64,000 nt of DNA, from NCBI GenBank assembly GCA_036897095.1, contig JAYMSP010000049.1, positions 1-64,000 of the forward strand. The letters run 5' to 3'. The position numbers were made by a program, and so were the translations under genes. Below, piece after piece: positions 24,353-34,951 of this stretch; within the stretch, counting starts at the first letter, position 1; each line of letters opens with the position of its first letter. The notes beneath the pieces are model-generated. The model was not told the DNA's origin and ran no database searches. It saw only the letters and a list, made by a program, of their open reading frames with translations. This DNA comes from Plantago elongata (Eukaryota; Streptophyta; Magnoliopsida; Lamiales; Plantaginaceae).

Positions 24353-25134
24353 TTTTTGATGGGAAGTCTGCCATTTCATATAGAATCAGAAAATATAAGA
24401 GCTACATCAGATCTGTGGAAGGATATTTCCCCCATCAGAGTCTGCATCAATGTTGCATGCAAGGGCATGAGCTAGTTCATTCCAGTTCTAGGAACATAAG
24501 TAAAAGACAGAGACAAAAACATAGAAATCGAATGTCTAATAGAGTCTACAAAATTCCCACAGGGCGCAATGCACGGGCTTGAGGACTGGAGCATACGAAT
24601 TAAGTTCAGACAATCGCCTCGATGATCACCACCGGCGAATGTAGATAGATAGCCAAGTTGACAGCCAAAACAGACGCCAAAGCCTCCGTAACTTCAGGTT
24701 CGTGGTCTGAGATAGCCGGCAACGACTCCACGCAAGAATCTCTCCTGTATCAGTACGAGCCACGACCCCAACTCCAGTAGTCGATGGGTTGCAAGTAACA
24801 TATGCATCAAAGTTGATCTTGATGCATCCCACAACAGGTGGCGTCCAGTGTGCGGCAGCAGAGTTAGGGGCCGAGCAACGACCGGGCTTCTGTGCATTCT
24901 TGTAGTCCGAGACAAAGGCTGGGATCCACCGGACAGCAGAGGCAGGATAGTCACGCCGGTCTTCATGCACCAGAGTGTTCCTGTTTTTCCAGATCGCCCA
25001 ACAGGTGCATAAAAATAACTCGAGGTCGTTCCGTGAGCATTTGGTTCTAACTGTTGAAACCAGCTCCATGTAATATTGTTCCTCAATTTAATCGAATTGT
25101 TCACAAACCAAAGCACATTGAAATAATGTGGCAA
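24319..25134 (-). mobile_element. 5'-truncated L1-type LINE, RNase H end with (AAT)n tail
   Basis: On the minus strand the translation carries CTCWAIWKNRNTLVHE and then an RNase H-like segment (GCIKINFDAYV, STTGVGVVARTDTGEIL), the C-terminal region of plant L1-like LINE proteins. The frame shifts after about 135 residues. Its 3' end runs into a (ATT)n tract on the plus strand (24319-24351), the A-rich tail expected of LINEs. No reverse transcriptase domain remains. Confidence 0.75.
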
Positions 25135-25225
25135 AGATAAAATAATAAGAAATAAATTTTATTTTTCAATGTTAAAAGGACAGTTAACAAATGATTTAAT
25201 AAAACAATAGCAAATTTTAAATATC

Positions 25226-25560
25226 AAATACATGCATGTCTTCCGAGCTCTTATGGCAGAGCTAGTATATCACATTTGGATGGCTAGGAATGAAAAACTT
25301 TTCCAACAGAAGCCGTACCAAGTTGCAACCTTGCTGGCTGCTGCACTCGGCTATCGAAGTTGTCCAGCTCTGTTGCCGCACGGGCAGAGCAGCCCTGTTG
25401 CTAGCTCGCTTGAACTAGAATTTTTATTGTCTTTCTTGATTCTTTCTTGTTTTGCATTTGTAGTGATTAGTTTTAGGCTTGGACTTCTTGTCAGCCTTTA
25501 AATATACCTACATTGTATTGTTTTGAAGTAATAAGACAAGTTCTTCGTTCCAAATCAAAT
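25226..25560 (+). mobile_element. Second LINE 3' fragment
   Basis: Encodes AELVYHIWMARNEKLFQ, the motif near the C-terminus of zf-RVT-type plant LINE proteins, then about 60 further residues and a short 3' end. It is oriented opposite to the neighbouring LINE, so the two lie head to head. Only the last part of the element is present. Confidence 0.6.
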
Positions 25561-26557
25561 ACATGAACTAAAAATGAATATTCACTGTAGCGACACGATT
25601 CGAGGTATTTATGTCCCCTATACGACTAACGTATAGACACTAATATACTCAATCATTCATTTCTAATATCTTCGGGCATTATTATTAACCTACACAATGC
25701 GAAAATATACATGTAACTCGTTTGATCCATTATATGTTTCAGAAAATAATCAAGCCTTCGAAATGTGAAGTGATCAAACACATCAACCTATGAATAATGC
25801 AAGATTATCAACACTTTGACATAATAAACAATTTTAATAATTTAGGTTAGATTATTTATAAATATTTCACCATTAACATCCTATAGTATACTTCTGGATC
25901 ATTGACAATGAGGCACAAATTCATGAATTGAGTCTCATATATGACAGGTTATTCAAGACAATCAAGAACTCTAAAGGGAATAAAACACCGAAAGAGATTT
26001 ACAGAACTAAATAAAGATCTACATTCCTTATCATCTTAGAGAAAATTTAACAATTACATGATTACGCTATATCTCTAGCTCGAAGAATATTTTAAAAGAT
26101 CCTAATTCATAAATAAAATAAATATATTAAATAAATGGTATTCCACCACTACACAGGGCTTATTTGGCAAACTCTAACCAATTTCATTAGAGTAGGCCGT
26201 ATTAGGATTAAAATGAATATCAACATATTACAATTTCACTAACAACATAGACTATTTAATTACAAACATGAGTGGTTTTATGGTATTTATAATATGGACC
26301 GTAATTAAATAGAGATCGTATCTTATGAGATTTTGCGGTGAAATAATATTATTATTATTTTTTTAAAAGTGAAACAATTTGGTTTTGTATGTTTTTTAAG
26401 AAAAATATATGGTTAAGAATGAGTTTGAGATATTAATTGAATGAAAAATGTAGAAATATAATAATATTTGATTAAAAATAAATTATATTACGACGGCTAT
26501 GAATTCCTACCTTCCTGCTCCCTACAACTCGGTTGCATTATGAGAAGATGATGCGCT
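25561..26557. other. Intergenic, AT-rich
   Basis: No gene or clear element recognised before the LEA promoter motifs. Confidence 0.5.
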
Positions 26558-26603
26558 CATGCATGGTATAATTTGGACAAGTATAACTTTGCATGTACGT
26601 GGC
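26558..26603 (+). promoter_or_regulatory. RY element plus ABRE upstream of the LEA gene
   Basis: CATGCATG (26558-26565) is the RY/Sph motif bound by B3 factors of the ABI3/FUS3 class. TACGTGGC (26596-26603) matches the abscisic-acid response element bound by bZIP factors. The pair is 38 bp apart and 147-192 bp before the ATG, a combination typical of seed-maturation genes. Confidence 0.65.
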
Positions 26604-26749
26604 ATAGAGATAACGTTACACATGTTGGTACTCATGCAATTATATGGCTACTTCACTGTTTCACACAAACTTGTTCATCCATCTCAATAACACACTTTAA
26701 TTAGCTAACAAAATCATCTAGCTAGTAGTATTATCAAAATCAAAAGGAA

Positions 26750-27232
26750 ATGTTATCATCGAGCAAGAGAGCAATTAACCACCTTCGAAGTACTTGTACT
26801 TTCCGCCTTGCTAACGTATCACAATTTTCCAGCACCTTTCCCGACCCCGATAACACACGGAGGAACACCGATCCATTGAGAGGCGGACGGACAAACGCCT
26901 ACGACGAGTCGAAGGATGCATCCGACTCGATTGCAGATGCGGTAAAGTCAGGGGCGGTTGGGGCGATGGAAGCCGGTGTGAAGTTCGGAGAAGCTGCCAA
27001 GCAAACGGTGGATGGTATGTTGGATGCCGCCAAGAAAACAACGGACAATGTAAAAGATTCGGTGGCTAATGACGACGAGGACGACTATGATGATACAAGG
27101 TATGGTCGTTCAAGAACACAACCGTTTGTTTCGCGGGATTATGGCGATAAACATCAATCTAATTCGCCGGATAATTATGTGGATGATATTAGGAAGAAGG
27201 TTGGGGCTCATGATTTAGAACGTGATCGTTAA
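26750..27232 (+). CDS. LEA-like protein, probably mitochondrial
   Basis: 160 residues, one exon. The first 30 or so residues are rich in Ser, Arg and Leu without acids (SSSKRAINHLRSTC, FRLANVSQFSS), a typical mitochondrial presequence. The middle (about 55-105) is an amphipathic Ala/Lys-rich stretch with LEA group 3/4-like 11-mer character (GVKFGEAAKQTVDGMLDAAK, TTDNVKDSV). The C-terminal third is hydrophilic and acidic/basic with a DDEDDYDD run and likely disordered. Proteins of this kind become helical on drying and shield membranes and enzymes. The upstream RY and ABRE motifs fit expression in maturing seed or under abscisic acid. The family call is moderately sure; the precise LEA class is not. 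Confidence 0.75.
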   Translation: MLSSSKRAINHLRSTCTFRLANVSQFSSTFPDPDNTRRNTDPLRGGRTNAYDESKDASDSIADAVKSGAVGAMEAGVKFGEAAKQTVDGMLDAAKKTTDNVKDSVANDDEDDYDDTRYGRSRTQPFVSRDYGDKHQSNSPDNYVDDIRKKVGAHDLERDR

Positions 27233-28837
27233 TGACTAGGTGGTTGGTTTGTTTGTTTGCAATATTTGTCTACTTTACTTGTAATGTGATGTTAAGGTTC
27301 TCATGTATGGGGTTGATTTTGTACTTTGAATTACCTTTTTTTATAGGTTACATACAGTGCCTTTGCTGGGTACGTACTGTTCCTCATATCAATCACGAAC
27401 AACCAACAAAGATCAATCAGCGACGACTATATTCTACCAACGATTGATCAGTCACCTGGTGAACGAAAAGAAGCACAAGCTAAAAACTCTAGTCTTACAA
27501 GATCATACAAACTAAATTTTGCCAATCTAAGCTTTAGAAAATTTACAAAGAAATGCAGTTCAGTTGGTAACTAGTTTTACGAAGTTTCCAACTAGCTTTA
27601 CCAAATAATTGGAAACTGATAACTCTGAGTTGATTAGATACAAAAGCTGCAAATAATCTCTTTTATACCCAATTGCCAGAACAGAGAAGAAAGTTTGATG
27701 CCAACTCGTTTTGTATTTGTTAAGCGTTCATCTGTAATCTCTTTGATTGAGCTACATTGTTGCACTTTTTAATTTGAAGTAAAAAATGGAGTGAAAACTG
27801 TTAATCTAGAGATCTACCTAGACTCTAATTAATTAAAATATTTATTTTCTTAATTAATTATATCGAAACTGAATGCATAATACTAGAAACATGTCTAAGG
27901 ATCACTAAAACTACAAGGATTAGTCATTAGTAGTAAGACTACTGGGAACAAGACTACTGGGAACACAATGATCATCTCAGTTTTAGTTAAGTTCAATCTT
28001 CCGGATCTTGACTAATTCTACTCGGATTCGAGAAAAAATTACCGTCACTAAAAAATGATTATTACAATTACAAGAATCAATGATAGCTATCATCATTAGA
28101 TTTTGTAAAATACAGAAAAATGATCTGAAATCCGCATAAATCCGACCCAAGCTATCCTCATAAATTTTTAAAATCATGGTAGATAGAAAACTACCCTTCT
28201 CCCTTCTTTTTCCTTTATCTATTTTATTTTTTCCAACACTTTGTGATATATACATGTGTAGGAGTACAATTCGGCCCAACCGGATCGGGGCTTTAGCCTT
28301 GCCCTAGGTCAATCATGACTTGGGCTTGGACATAATTCTAAAACCAGTGCGGGGCCTTGGGCTAGGCCTCTAAAAACCGCCCATTACCATGTTTCCTTAC
28401 ATGTGTATTTTTACAAGTAATTGGAAAACTTTTAATCAAGCTGCCCAACAAGTTGATCCGAGCTTTACGATATTCAAATTCGGCTCGAAAGTTCAGTTGA
28501 GCTTGAAAAACAACGAACACGAGCTCAAGCTCATCGGCCCTAACTTTTTCTTGCTTTTATGGTACTCGTCGAGCTGCTCGAAAATATCTCAGCTCGTTTG
28601 CAGGTTAAATGTCGGAGAGTTGAGTCAGAGATACATTTACATTTATCCTATATTCGTATAGGGTGGTAAAAATCCACGCAAAAGACGCGACAATTAGTTA
28701 ATATTCAAACCTTGTACCCCCAAGTAGGCCAATTTGTGTTGGATAGTTCACCAACCAATTAAATTGCCGGCTCAATCGTAATCCCTCTTAACAATGTAAT
28801 TTGGCACCGATTTGATCTTGATACCAATTTTGTTTTG
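27233..28837. other. Intergenic between LEA and LysM genes
   Basis: No gene recognised. A GC-richer patch near 28270-28620 with repeated phrases such as GGGGCTTTAGCC, GGGGCCTTGGGC and CGAGCTCAAGCTC looks like an old mobile-element fragment of unknown family. Confidence 0.45.
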
Positions 28838-28846
28838 CTATAAATA
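28838..28846 (+). promoter_or_regulatory. TATA box of the LysM gene
   Basis: CTATAAATA about 85-93 bp before the ATG, the usual position for a plant core promoter with a short leader. Confidence 0.65.
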
Positions 28847-28930
28847 CTCCTATGCTAAGTACTTAAAATCATAATCCTATCCCACAAAAGAAAGTTAACC
28901 ACTTAACTTACACAGAAACAATTAATTAGC

Positions 28931-29305
28931 ATGGCCAAATCAAGCATCAAGATGAGCTTAGCTCTCATGTTCCTTTCAATTGCTCTTATCATCACAGTAG
29001 CTCAGAGCAAAATGGCTCCTCATTCTGGTAATTTGGTTAAAATATCTTAATTTACAATCACTTTACAATTTTTTTATACATTTATCAATTTCGGCTTTCT
29101 TGTAATCGCAGTAATCCCAGTCAGCGGATTTTTTAAAGCAGATGCAACACTGAGCTGCAGCAGTGTGATTAGCGTGAAGAGTGGAGATGATTGTACTGCG
29201 ATTGCGAAGGCTAATGGTCTATCGAAAGCAGCATTCAGCGCTCTTAATCCGAACCTCAACTGCAACATTCTCTTCGTTGGCCAGTGGCTCTGCATCGAGG
29301 ATTAG
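28931..29305 (+). CDS. Small secreted LysM-domain protein
   Basis: Two exons, 28931..29027 and 29112..29305, with a GTAATT donor and TGTAATCGCAG acceptor, give 96 residues. Residues 1-26 form a signal peptide (LALMFLSIALIITVAQS). After a short linker a single LysM module begins (about 44-94): LSCSSVISVKSGDDCTAIAK, GLSKAAFSALNPNLNC, then LFVGQWLCIE. Four Cys residues (at about 47, 60, 83 and 93) could form two disulfides, as in plant apoplastic mini-LysM proteins. LysM folds bind N-acetylglucosamine polymers such as chitin or peptidoglycan, so a role at the cell wall in microbe sensing or defence is likely but inferred. It has a TATA box upstream and ends just 0.7 kb from the PP2C gene, which converges on it. 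Confidence 0.92.
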
Positions 29306-30020
29306 TTCACCGAAAACTATGAAGAGAAGATGAGATTGGAAGTTTGAAACTATATGCTTTTTGTTTGTGACATGAGTGGGAGATATGTGTAACTAATAAG
29401 TTGTTACATGTAATGTAACACATAAATTTATCAAGTTCTCATTAGTAGTTTTCATACCATGTAGTGTTTCCTAATTTCCTAAATAGTATAAGATGAAAGG
29501 AAGATTGTAATGATACTTTCTTATTGCTGTTGACCTGTTGTATTCCTTAATACTGAATGATATTTCAGAATGCAATAAAATTACAATCAATTTATACTTC
29601 ATCTGTGTCGCGTTTACCGTAGGGGGCCTAGGGGCGACAAATTTGTTGACATCAGTCCGTCCACAAGAATCAGGTTATGGTCTGGGAATCATAATTCGAG
29701 AAGAACTTGGAGAGATTGTTGCGTCGCATAGGAAGAAGCTAGCTAACAGTCGCTGTCCTGAAATTGCAGAGGCATGAAAGACCAGAATATAGCTCTAAGC
29801 CTCTAAACAGAGTTACCAGTTTCTGATTCTAAAAGTTAACAAAAGCAAGAACAAGCTAAGCATGAAAACACCAATGAACACGATGCACAAAAACAAAGAG
29901 GTCGTAAAAATCCGCGTAAACTTTTTTCAGCACACTACAGAATTACATATCAAACATTATTCAGCTCTATAAAGTACTTGTTCACTACTGAAATTTAACT
30001 GACACATCAGGCATGAAACA
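29306..30020. other. Intergenic between converging LysM and PP2C genes
   Basis: Contains the 3' UTRs of both genes and a short LINE-like RNase H fragment at about 29640-29778. Nothing else recognised. Confidence 0.5.
29640..29778 (+). mobile_element. RNase H fragment of LINE type
   Basis: Encodes SGYGLGIIIREELGEIVASH and ends CPEIAEA, matching the strand and helix after the first acidic residue of the RNase H-like domain in plant LINE proteins. Only about 45 residues survive; no catalytic set. Confidence 0.45.
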
Positions 30021-33015
30021 TCACCCGAACCTTATGACTATACATGATATGTCATCTGTACTCCGCCTAGCCAGTGCCTCTTCATTCAGGTGCTTGGCTG
30101 CAGCTTGCGCGTCTTTCATGTGCCTGATGCAGTCGACTGCCTCTTGATTTGACATAACCTAGTACAAAGTGCATTAACTCAATCAAGTTTCATGTTAGCG
30201 AAGACGAATGGGAGAAATGCTGGCCTGTAAACTAACCTTCCAAATGCCATCACTAGCCAGTATGACAAATTCAGTTTCGTCATCTATAAATTCAAAGGCA
30301 ACATCTGGCTCAGAACTGAGATGATCCTTCAGGGTTTTATCACCAAATGCTCGTGCTACCGCCAACTGTCCATCAACGCGTGGCACATCACCTAATCAAG
30401 TTATAAACAATATAGATGGTGTCTGAGAGATCCTAAGGTTTGAAGAACTGAACAATAAGTCGTAACATGACAATAATGAGCACTAGGCCAAACAAAGTTA
30501 GAGACCTGGGAATTTTGTAACAAAGCCGCCCTTGTTCTGGATAGTGTCCTTCTCCTTTTCAGGCTCATGATCAACAGACAGTTGCTTCGCGACGCCGTTC
30601 TTGCATATGACAGCACGAGAATCTCCGACATTAGCCACCACGAGCTTCTGACAATTAATAAGTATTGCCGTAACTGCTGTTGAACCCCCTTTTCCCAAAT
30701 TACTTGCTTTGTCAAGTATATTGCTATCTGTTATCCGGTATGCCCTCCTTATTGCTTTCTCAGTGGCCGTCCAGAAGTCGGGCTTTATTGTTTATAATGA
30801 AGAAGGGTTAGATGTGGTTCCAAGTTCAATATGATCTTGTTCAGAGGACTTGGTATTACATACACATGCTATGATGGAGTAATTTTGTTTACCTCGTTCA
30901 AAATGTTGTTGAACAGATGAGACCTCAGATAATCAGGTATTTCACGGCTCAAGTGGCCGTCAAATATGGCAAACAGGCCGAGTTCATTCTCATCTACTTG
31001 TTTAAATTGAGCAAAAACATAGTCTTCCATCGGGTGGGTTGACTTCCCCTCAACTAAATGATAACCGTGAGTAACATGCTTGGACAATTTACTCTTCCCT
31101 TTCCCACCGTCTGGATCTTCAGCCGAACTGAGACCCACTTTCTCCTACAGCATAGCATGAACCATTACGAGGCAGGTGTTAAAAGGTTCACATGGGAATA
31201 AATAAAATACTTGAGAATCCTGTCTGTGTTAAAGTTAACGATAACCATTACTAGATAAAAAAAAAATATTAGTGGTTTTCTTGTGAGAACATATGTATTT
31301 GATGGAGCATTATAGCATACAAGAGAAAGCAATTTACAACTCATTTACCAAAACTTCCTCGAAAGATATGGCATGTCAGATCACAACACGCCTCCCTAAT
31401 GAAAACCAGATCTATACATGTTTGTGTTTGGAAATGCTTCAACATAAGCTTTGATTAGATACAGTAGTTGAGAACTAATTATGCAGCATTCCAAAAACAA
31501 CCAAGTCTCCCCGATTAAGATCTGAGCGAGCCTACCTAGCATGACTAATTTAATATCGTAAAACAGGCTCAGCACTTATAACTTTGTGAGGTACTGTAAA
31601 ACCGGCTCAGTACTTGTAACATTGTGAGAGCTGAAGTACCTGCCTCATCTAGAATTTAGAACAACTCAGAACTTACAGCGTGAAGTTTATTTGCTTATTC
31701 TGATGATCACTCAATACATCAAATCTTGGAATTATCACAAGTAGTTAACATGTATTAATCCAAGTTGTATACTGAGCCACCATATCACGCACACACAAAA
31801 AAAAATGATAAAAGAAGGTAATGCAGGGGGCTAAATTGTGCCTAGAAGAAGCTGAATGCACCTAATTTTGGTGGTAATCGTGTGCATTTTACTAAAATTT
31901 GTAAGTTAGTGAAATGCGACTAACCCCACTATGTGATTTGCTTGTTTGGTGTCATTATCGATAATACTACCAACGTCCAGTGTCAACTTCTCATTGAAAT
32001 CTATGGTTGCATCAATAAAAGTTCCACGAGAAGGTAAATAAAGTACGAGAGATATGGAGTGATATATGATATATTTTCCACTGGTATGATTGAGATTGGC
32101 CAGGGAAGAAACGAGAAGTTGAGATTGGGACCGAGAATTGGAGACACTAATATTTAAGATTGATGTGTGCATACAGCCACATCTAACACTGTTTTTCTCT
32201 TGGTGGAATAAAAGACATGATAGATCATTATCCAACAACAATTCAATGAAACAATCTGGATAGAATTCCAGTTGAATTGCCTCAACTGGAATTGAGTTGT
32301 TTACGAGTAACTCAATTCCAGTTGAGTCAATTCAACTGGAATTCTATCCCAAACAGTCTCTAAGATCGATGTGCCCATTTGTCACACGATTAAATAAATT
32401 TTAGGTGTTTTTTACCAGATTTTTTTGGTTTTGCTCGCATACCAAACAGTCTGATCACTCACTAACAGATAACAAATGCACCTCAATACCGTGAACGTGT
32501 GAATACAAAATTGACATAAGAACCCAGCAAGATACTAAGAAAAATATAATTACTCAAATGAGATTCAACAGATAGTTACAATAGAAACTACGTACCATCT
32601 GTTCCTCTCTCCCAATTCGAATGCCAGATGCATTTACTAAAGTCCTATACAAATTTAGGACATACATTTTGTTTCAATTTTTTGGCATAATTTACAGCTA
32701 TCTGCACAAATTCCAGCTATCTTATTCGTAAACCTCTGTGGTGAAAATAAATTGTAAAATTAGTACGGGGAGTAGCAACTTAGAACAATACATATTCAAG
32801 ATCAAGACGAAGATATGTATTTGAGCATTAACACTAGATTTCACACATCTCTACAAATTCGAGTCGAGCTTTTAAATAAAAATGAAACTCATAAATGATA
32901 CAGAAACAAGATGTATAATGATTCTTCTGAACAAATGAAAGAAGAAAATAAAAAAGCTGCGAAAATGAAAGGTACTAACCTTCATCTTATGGAGTATTTG
33001 TTTGGATCCTGCCAT
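30021..33015 (-). CDS. Protein phosphatase 2C (PPM family)
   Basis: Metal-dependent Ser/Thr phosphatase. Exons (minus): 32980..33015, 30893..31144, 30506..30782, 30237..30391, 30021..30158. All are GT-AG and in phase, giving 285 residues, the usual length of the short plant PP2Cs. Motifs: MEDY (51-54), FDGH (73-76), GKGGSTAV, VANVGDSRAV, DHEP, GGFV, RVDGQLAVARAFGD, ASDGIW (about 234-239) and DDISC (275-279). The metal-coordinating acids of the four classic motifs are present, so it should be active. There is no signal or membrane segment; a cytosolic or nuclear place is likely. It most resembles the clade containing At3g15260 and PIA1-like enzymes (from memory), which act in stress signalling. 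Intron 1 (1.8 kb) carries a near-perfect palindrome. Confidence 0.95.
32258..32349. mobile_element. Near-perfect 92-bp palindrome (foldback MITE-like) in PP2C intron 1
   Basis: Arms of about 42 bp, GGATAGAATTCCAGTTGAATT on the left mirrored by AATTCAACTGGAATTCTATCC on the right, with one or two mismatches and a loop of only a few bases. The flanks (AACAATCT and AAACAGTCTC) extend the symmetry weakly, recalling hAT-like ends GACTGTTTGG. No coding capacity. Confidence 0.7.
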
Positions 33016-33889
33016 TGTTGATGCAGCTTGTTTGTTAATGAAATTTTCAGTTTTGTGATTCTAAAGATGACGATGACCCTGTCGGTGCATCATATAGTAA
33101 GCTCTTGTCATGCCTCTAGTAACACAATGACACGTATAGAAGGCCTCAACTATACACGTCTGTATACCTTTCCGATGATTCGGGTAAGGTTCTCATTTTT
33201 GTGCTTATTCCTAATTACTAATTACGAGTTTAGGAGTGGGCTGTGCCAAATTTATACGTTGAGATGTGAGTCTAAATTACAAATATAAATAATGTGTTTT
33301 CATTAATATTATTAATATTTCATAACATCGAGACAGAGCAATCTGACTCGGTTATCTCCAACCTCTGTATTTGAAAAGACAGTCGAGGACATACGACTGA
33401 CCTCTCAGATCTATGAATAATCCAACCTCCACTATGAAAGGTTAAACATATTCTACCTCCGTATGAGTCCAAGCTAGCCCTTAATTAGTATAAATATCAT
33501 ATATCTCATATATCTCTCATCAGTTGTCCAGTTTTAACTTTTTTTTACATTCGATAATTTTAAATTTGACCGTGAATTACTCTCAAATGACAATAGTAAA
33601 ATTTTTAATTAAATTATATAATGAAAATTTAACTCTTAGATTTTCATTATATAGTTTAATTGAAGATTTTATATTAACGTTTTGGAATTATTAGGGTCAA
33701 AGTTCAATTTTATTGACTGTGAAAAAATTAAAACTTGATAAATGACGTGGGACATATAGAATATTTCAATTTACGCATACGTTAATACAAATACCACATT
33801 TCATTTTTTTGACATAATTTTACAACGCATGTTCACATATTCTCACTATCATTTGAAGTGCACATTAATCTACGTGTTTAAAAGTACTT
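33016..33889. other. PP2C upstream region
   Basis: Presumed promoter and AT-rich intergenic sequence; no gene recognised. Confidence 0.45.
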
Positions 33890-34228
33890 ATGCCGTTTTT
33901 AAAGGAAGGAAGGAGTACAAAAAACGGGGGATCTACTACTAAGGGCGTAGGATCGATCTTAGTGAACTCTGACCTACCTGTTACAGTGGTCCGCTCCTGG
34001 CATAAGCAATTATATTCGAACCTGATTAGGAAGACAAACACTCCTATACCTAGTCTTGTTCCTTACTCCTTTACCAAAAATAGAAGAGTGTTTATTTCTA
34101 ACGAATTACATGCATATTTATCTCTCTCTAAGTATCAAGATGACATAGTTCCTACTAGACCATTTTACTTTACAGTTGAACTTAAAGGTCTAGCCACTTA
34201 TCTCTTTCCTATTAGGCAGCCCTGTTAA
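33890..34228 (+). other. Unrecognised 112-codon ORF
   Basis: ATG to TAA, opening MPFLKEGRSTKNGGS and containing VVRSWHKQLYSNLIRK and RPFYFTVELKGLATYLF. Composition is less AT-rich than its surroundings. I do not recognise it. No splice signals, signal peptide or membrane segment stand out. It may be a fragment of a transposon or a transferred organelle ORF, or chance. Confidence 0.25.
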
Positions 34229-34951
34229 AATTCAAGAATGACTACTCAATCGTATCTGAATTGTGAAACATCCGTTGCTTAAATAAAGGACTTCACCGTT
34301 TTATAACTCTCGAACTCAATATATTGGCCTAAACAATGAACAAATTAATTTTTCCTTCTGAAGCTAACAATTAGGTTTACTATATTGACATGTATACCAT
34401 CTACAATACTATTTCTATGATATTGACACGTGGCAACTAATAAATGATAACTAAATTTTGTTTGGTAAGATTTTGGTGACAATTATGGAAAGTGCAATAT
34501 AATTAGTGAATTGTGCGCACACAGATTTGAGCCTATCCCTTTGCTTAGATCTTCGTTATTAACGGTGGACGAATAAGGCTCTGATCTCTTCAAATGTAAT
34601 TTTTTTAAATTGAATTAAAGGGTGGTATAAAATATTTAGTACAGATGAACTGGATAAATTTTCAATTCAAGATTGAAGAGTTTCCTGAGACTTTCCCAAC
34701 CTTATGTATGATTCTCCCCATGGATGAATGAAGGTAAACCATTGACCCAAGTCACCAAAAAATGTGCAAATCAAATACTTGCCAGCAAAGTGTAATGTTG
34801 ATTCATTAACAATCTAAAGTCCAAGTACTGATTGATAGTGAAAAAAAGGTATCTGTCTAAAGATCAAGAAATAACAGAAAGCAAAAGCACTAACATTGAT
34901 GATACATCCATGGATGAATCCTTAAGACAAATCAAAGCGAAACAAAAGGAA
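34229..34951. other. Intergenic / 3' flank of the bHLH-MYC_N gene
   Basis: No feature recognised beyond presumed 3' UTR. Confidence 0.4.

Noticed and set aside
26811-27041. Antisense ORF within the LEA gene
   Set aside because: Shadow of the real plus-strand coding frame.
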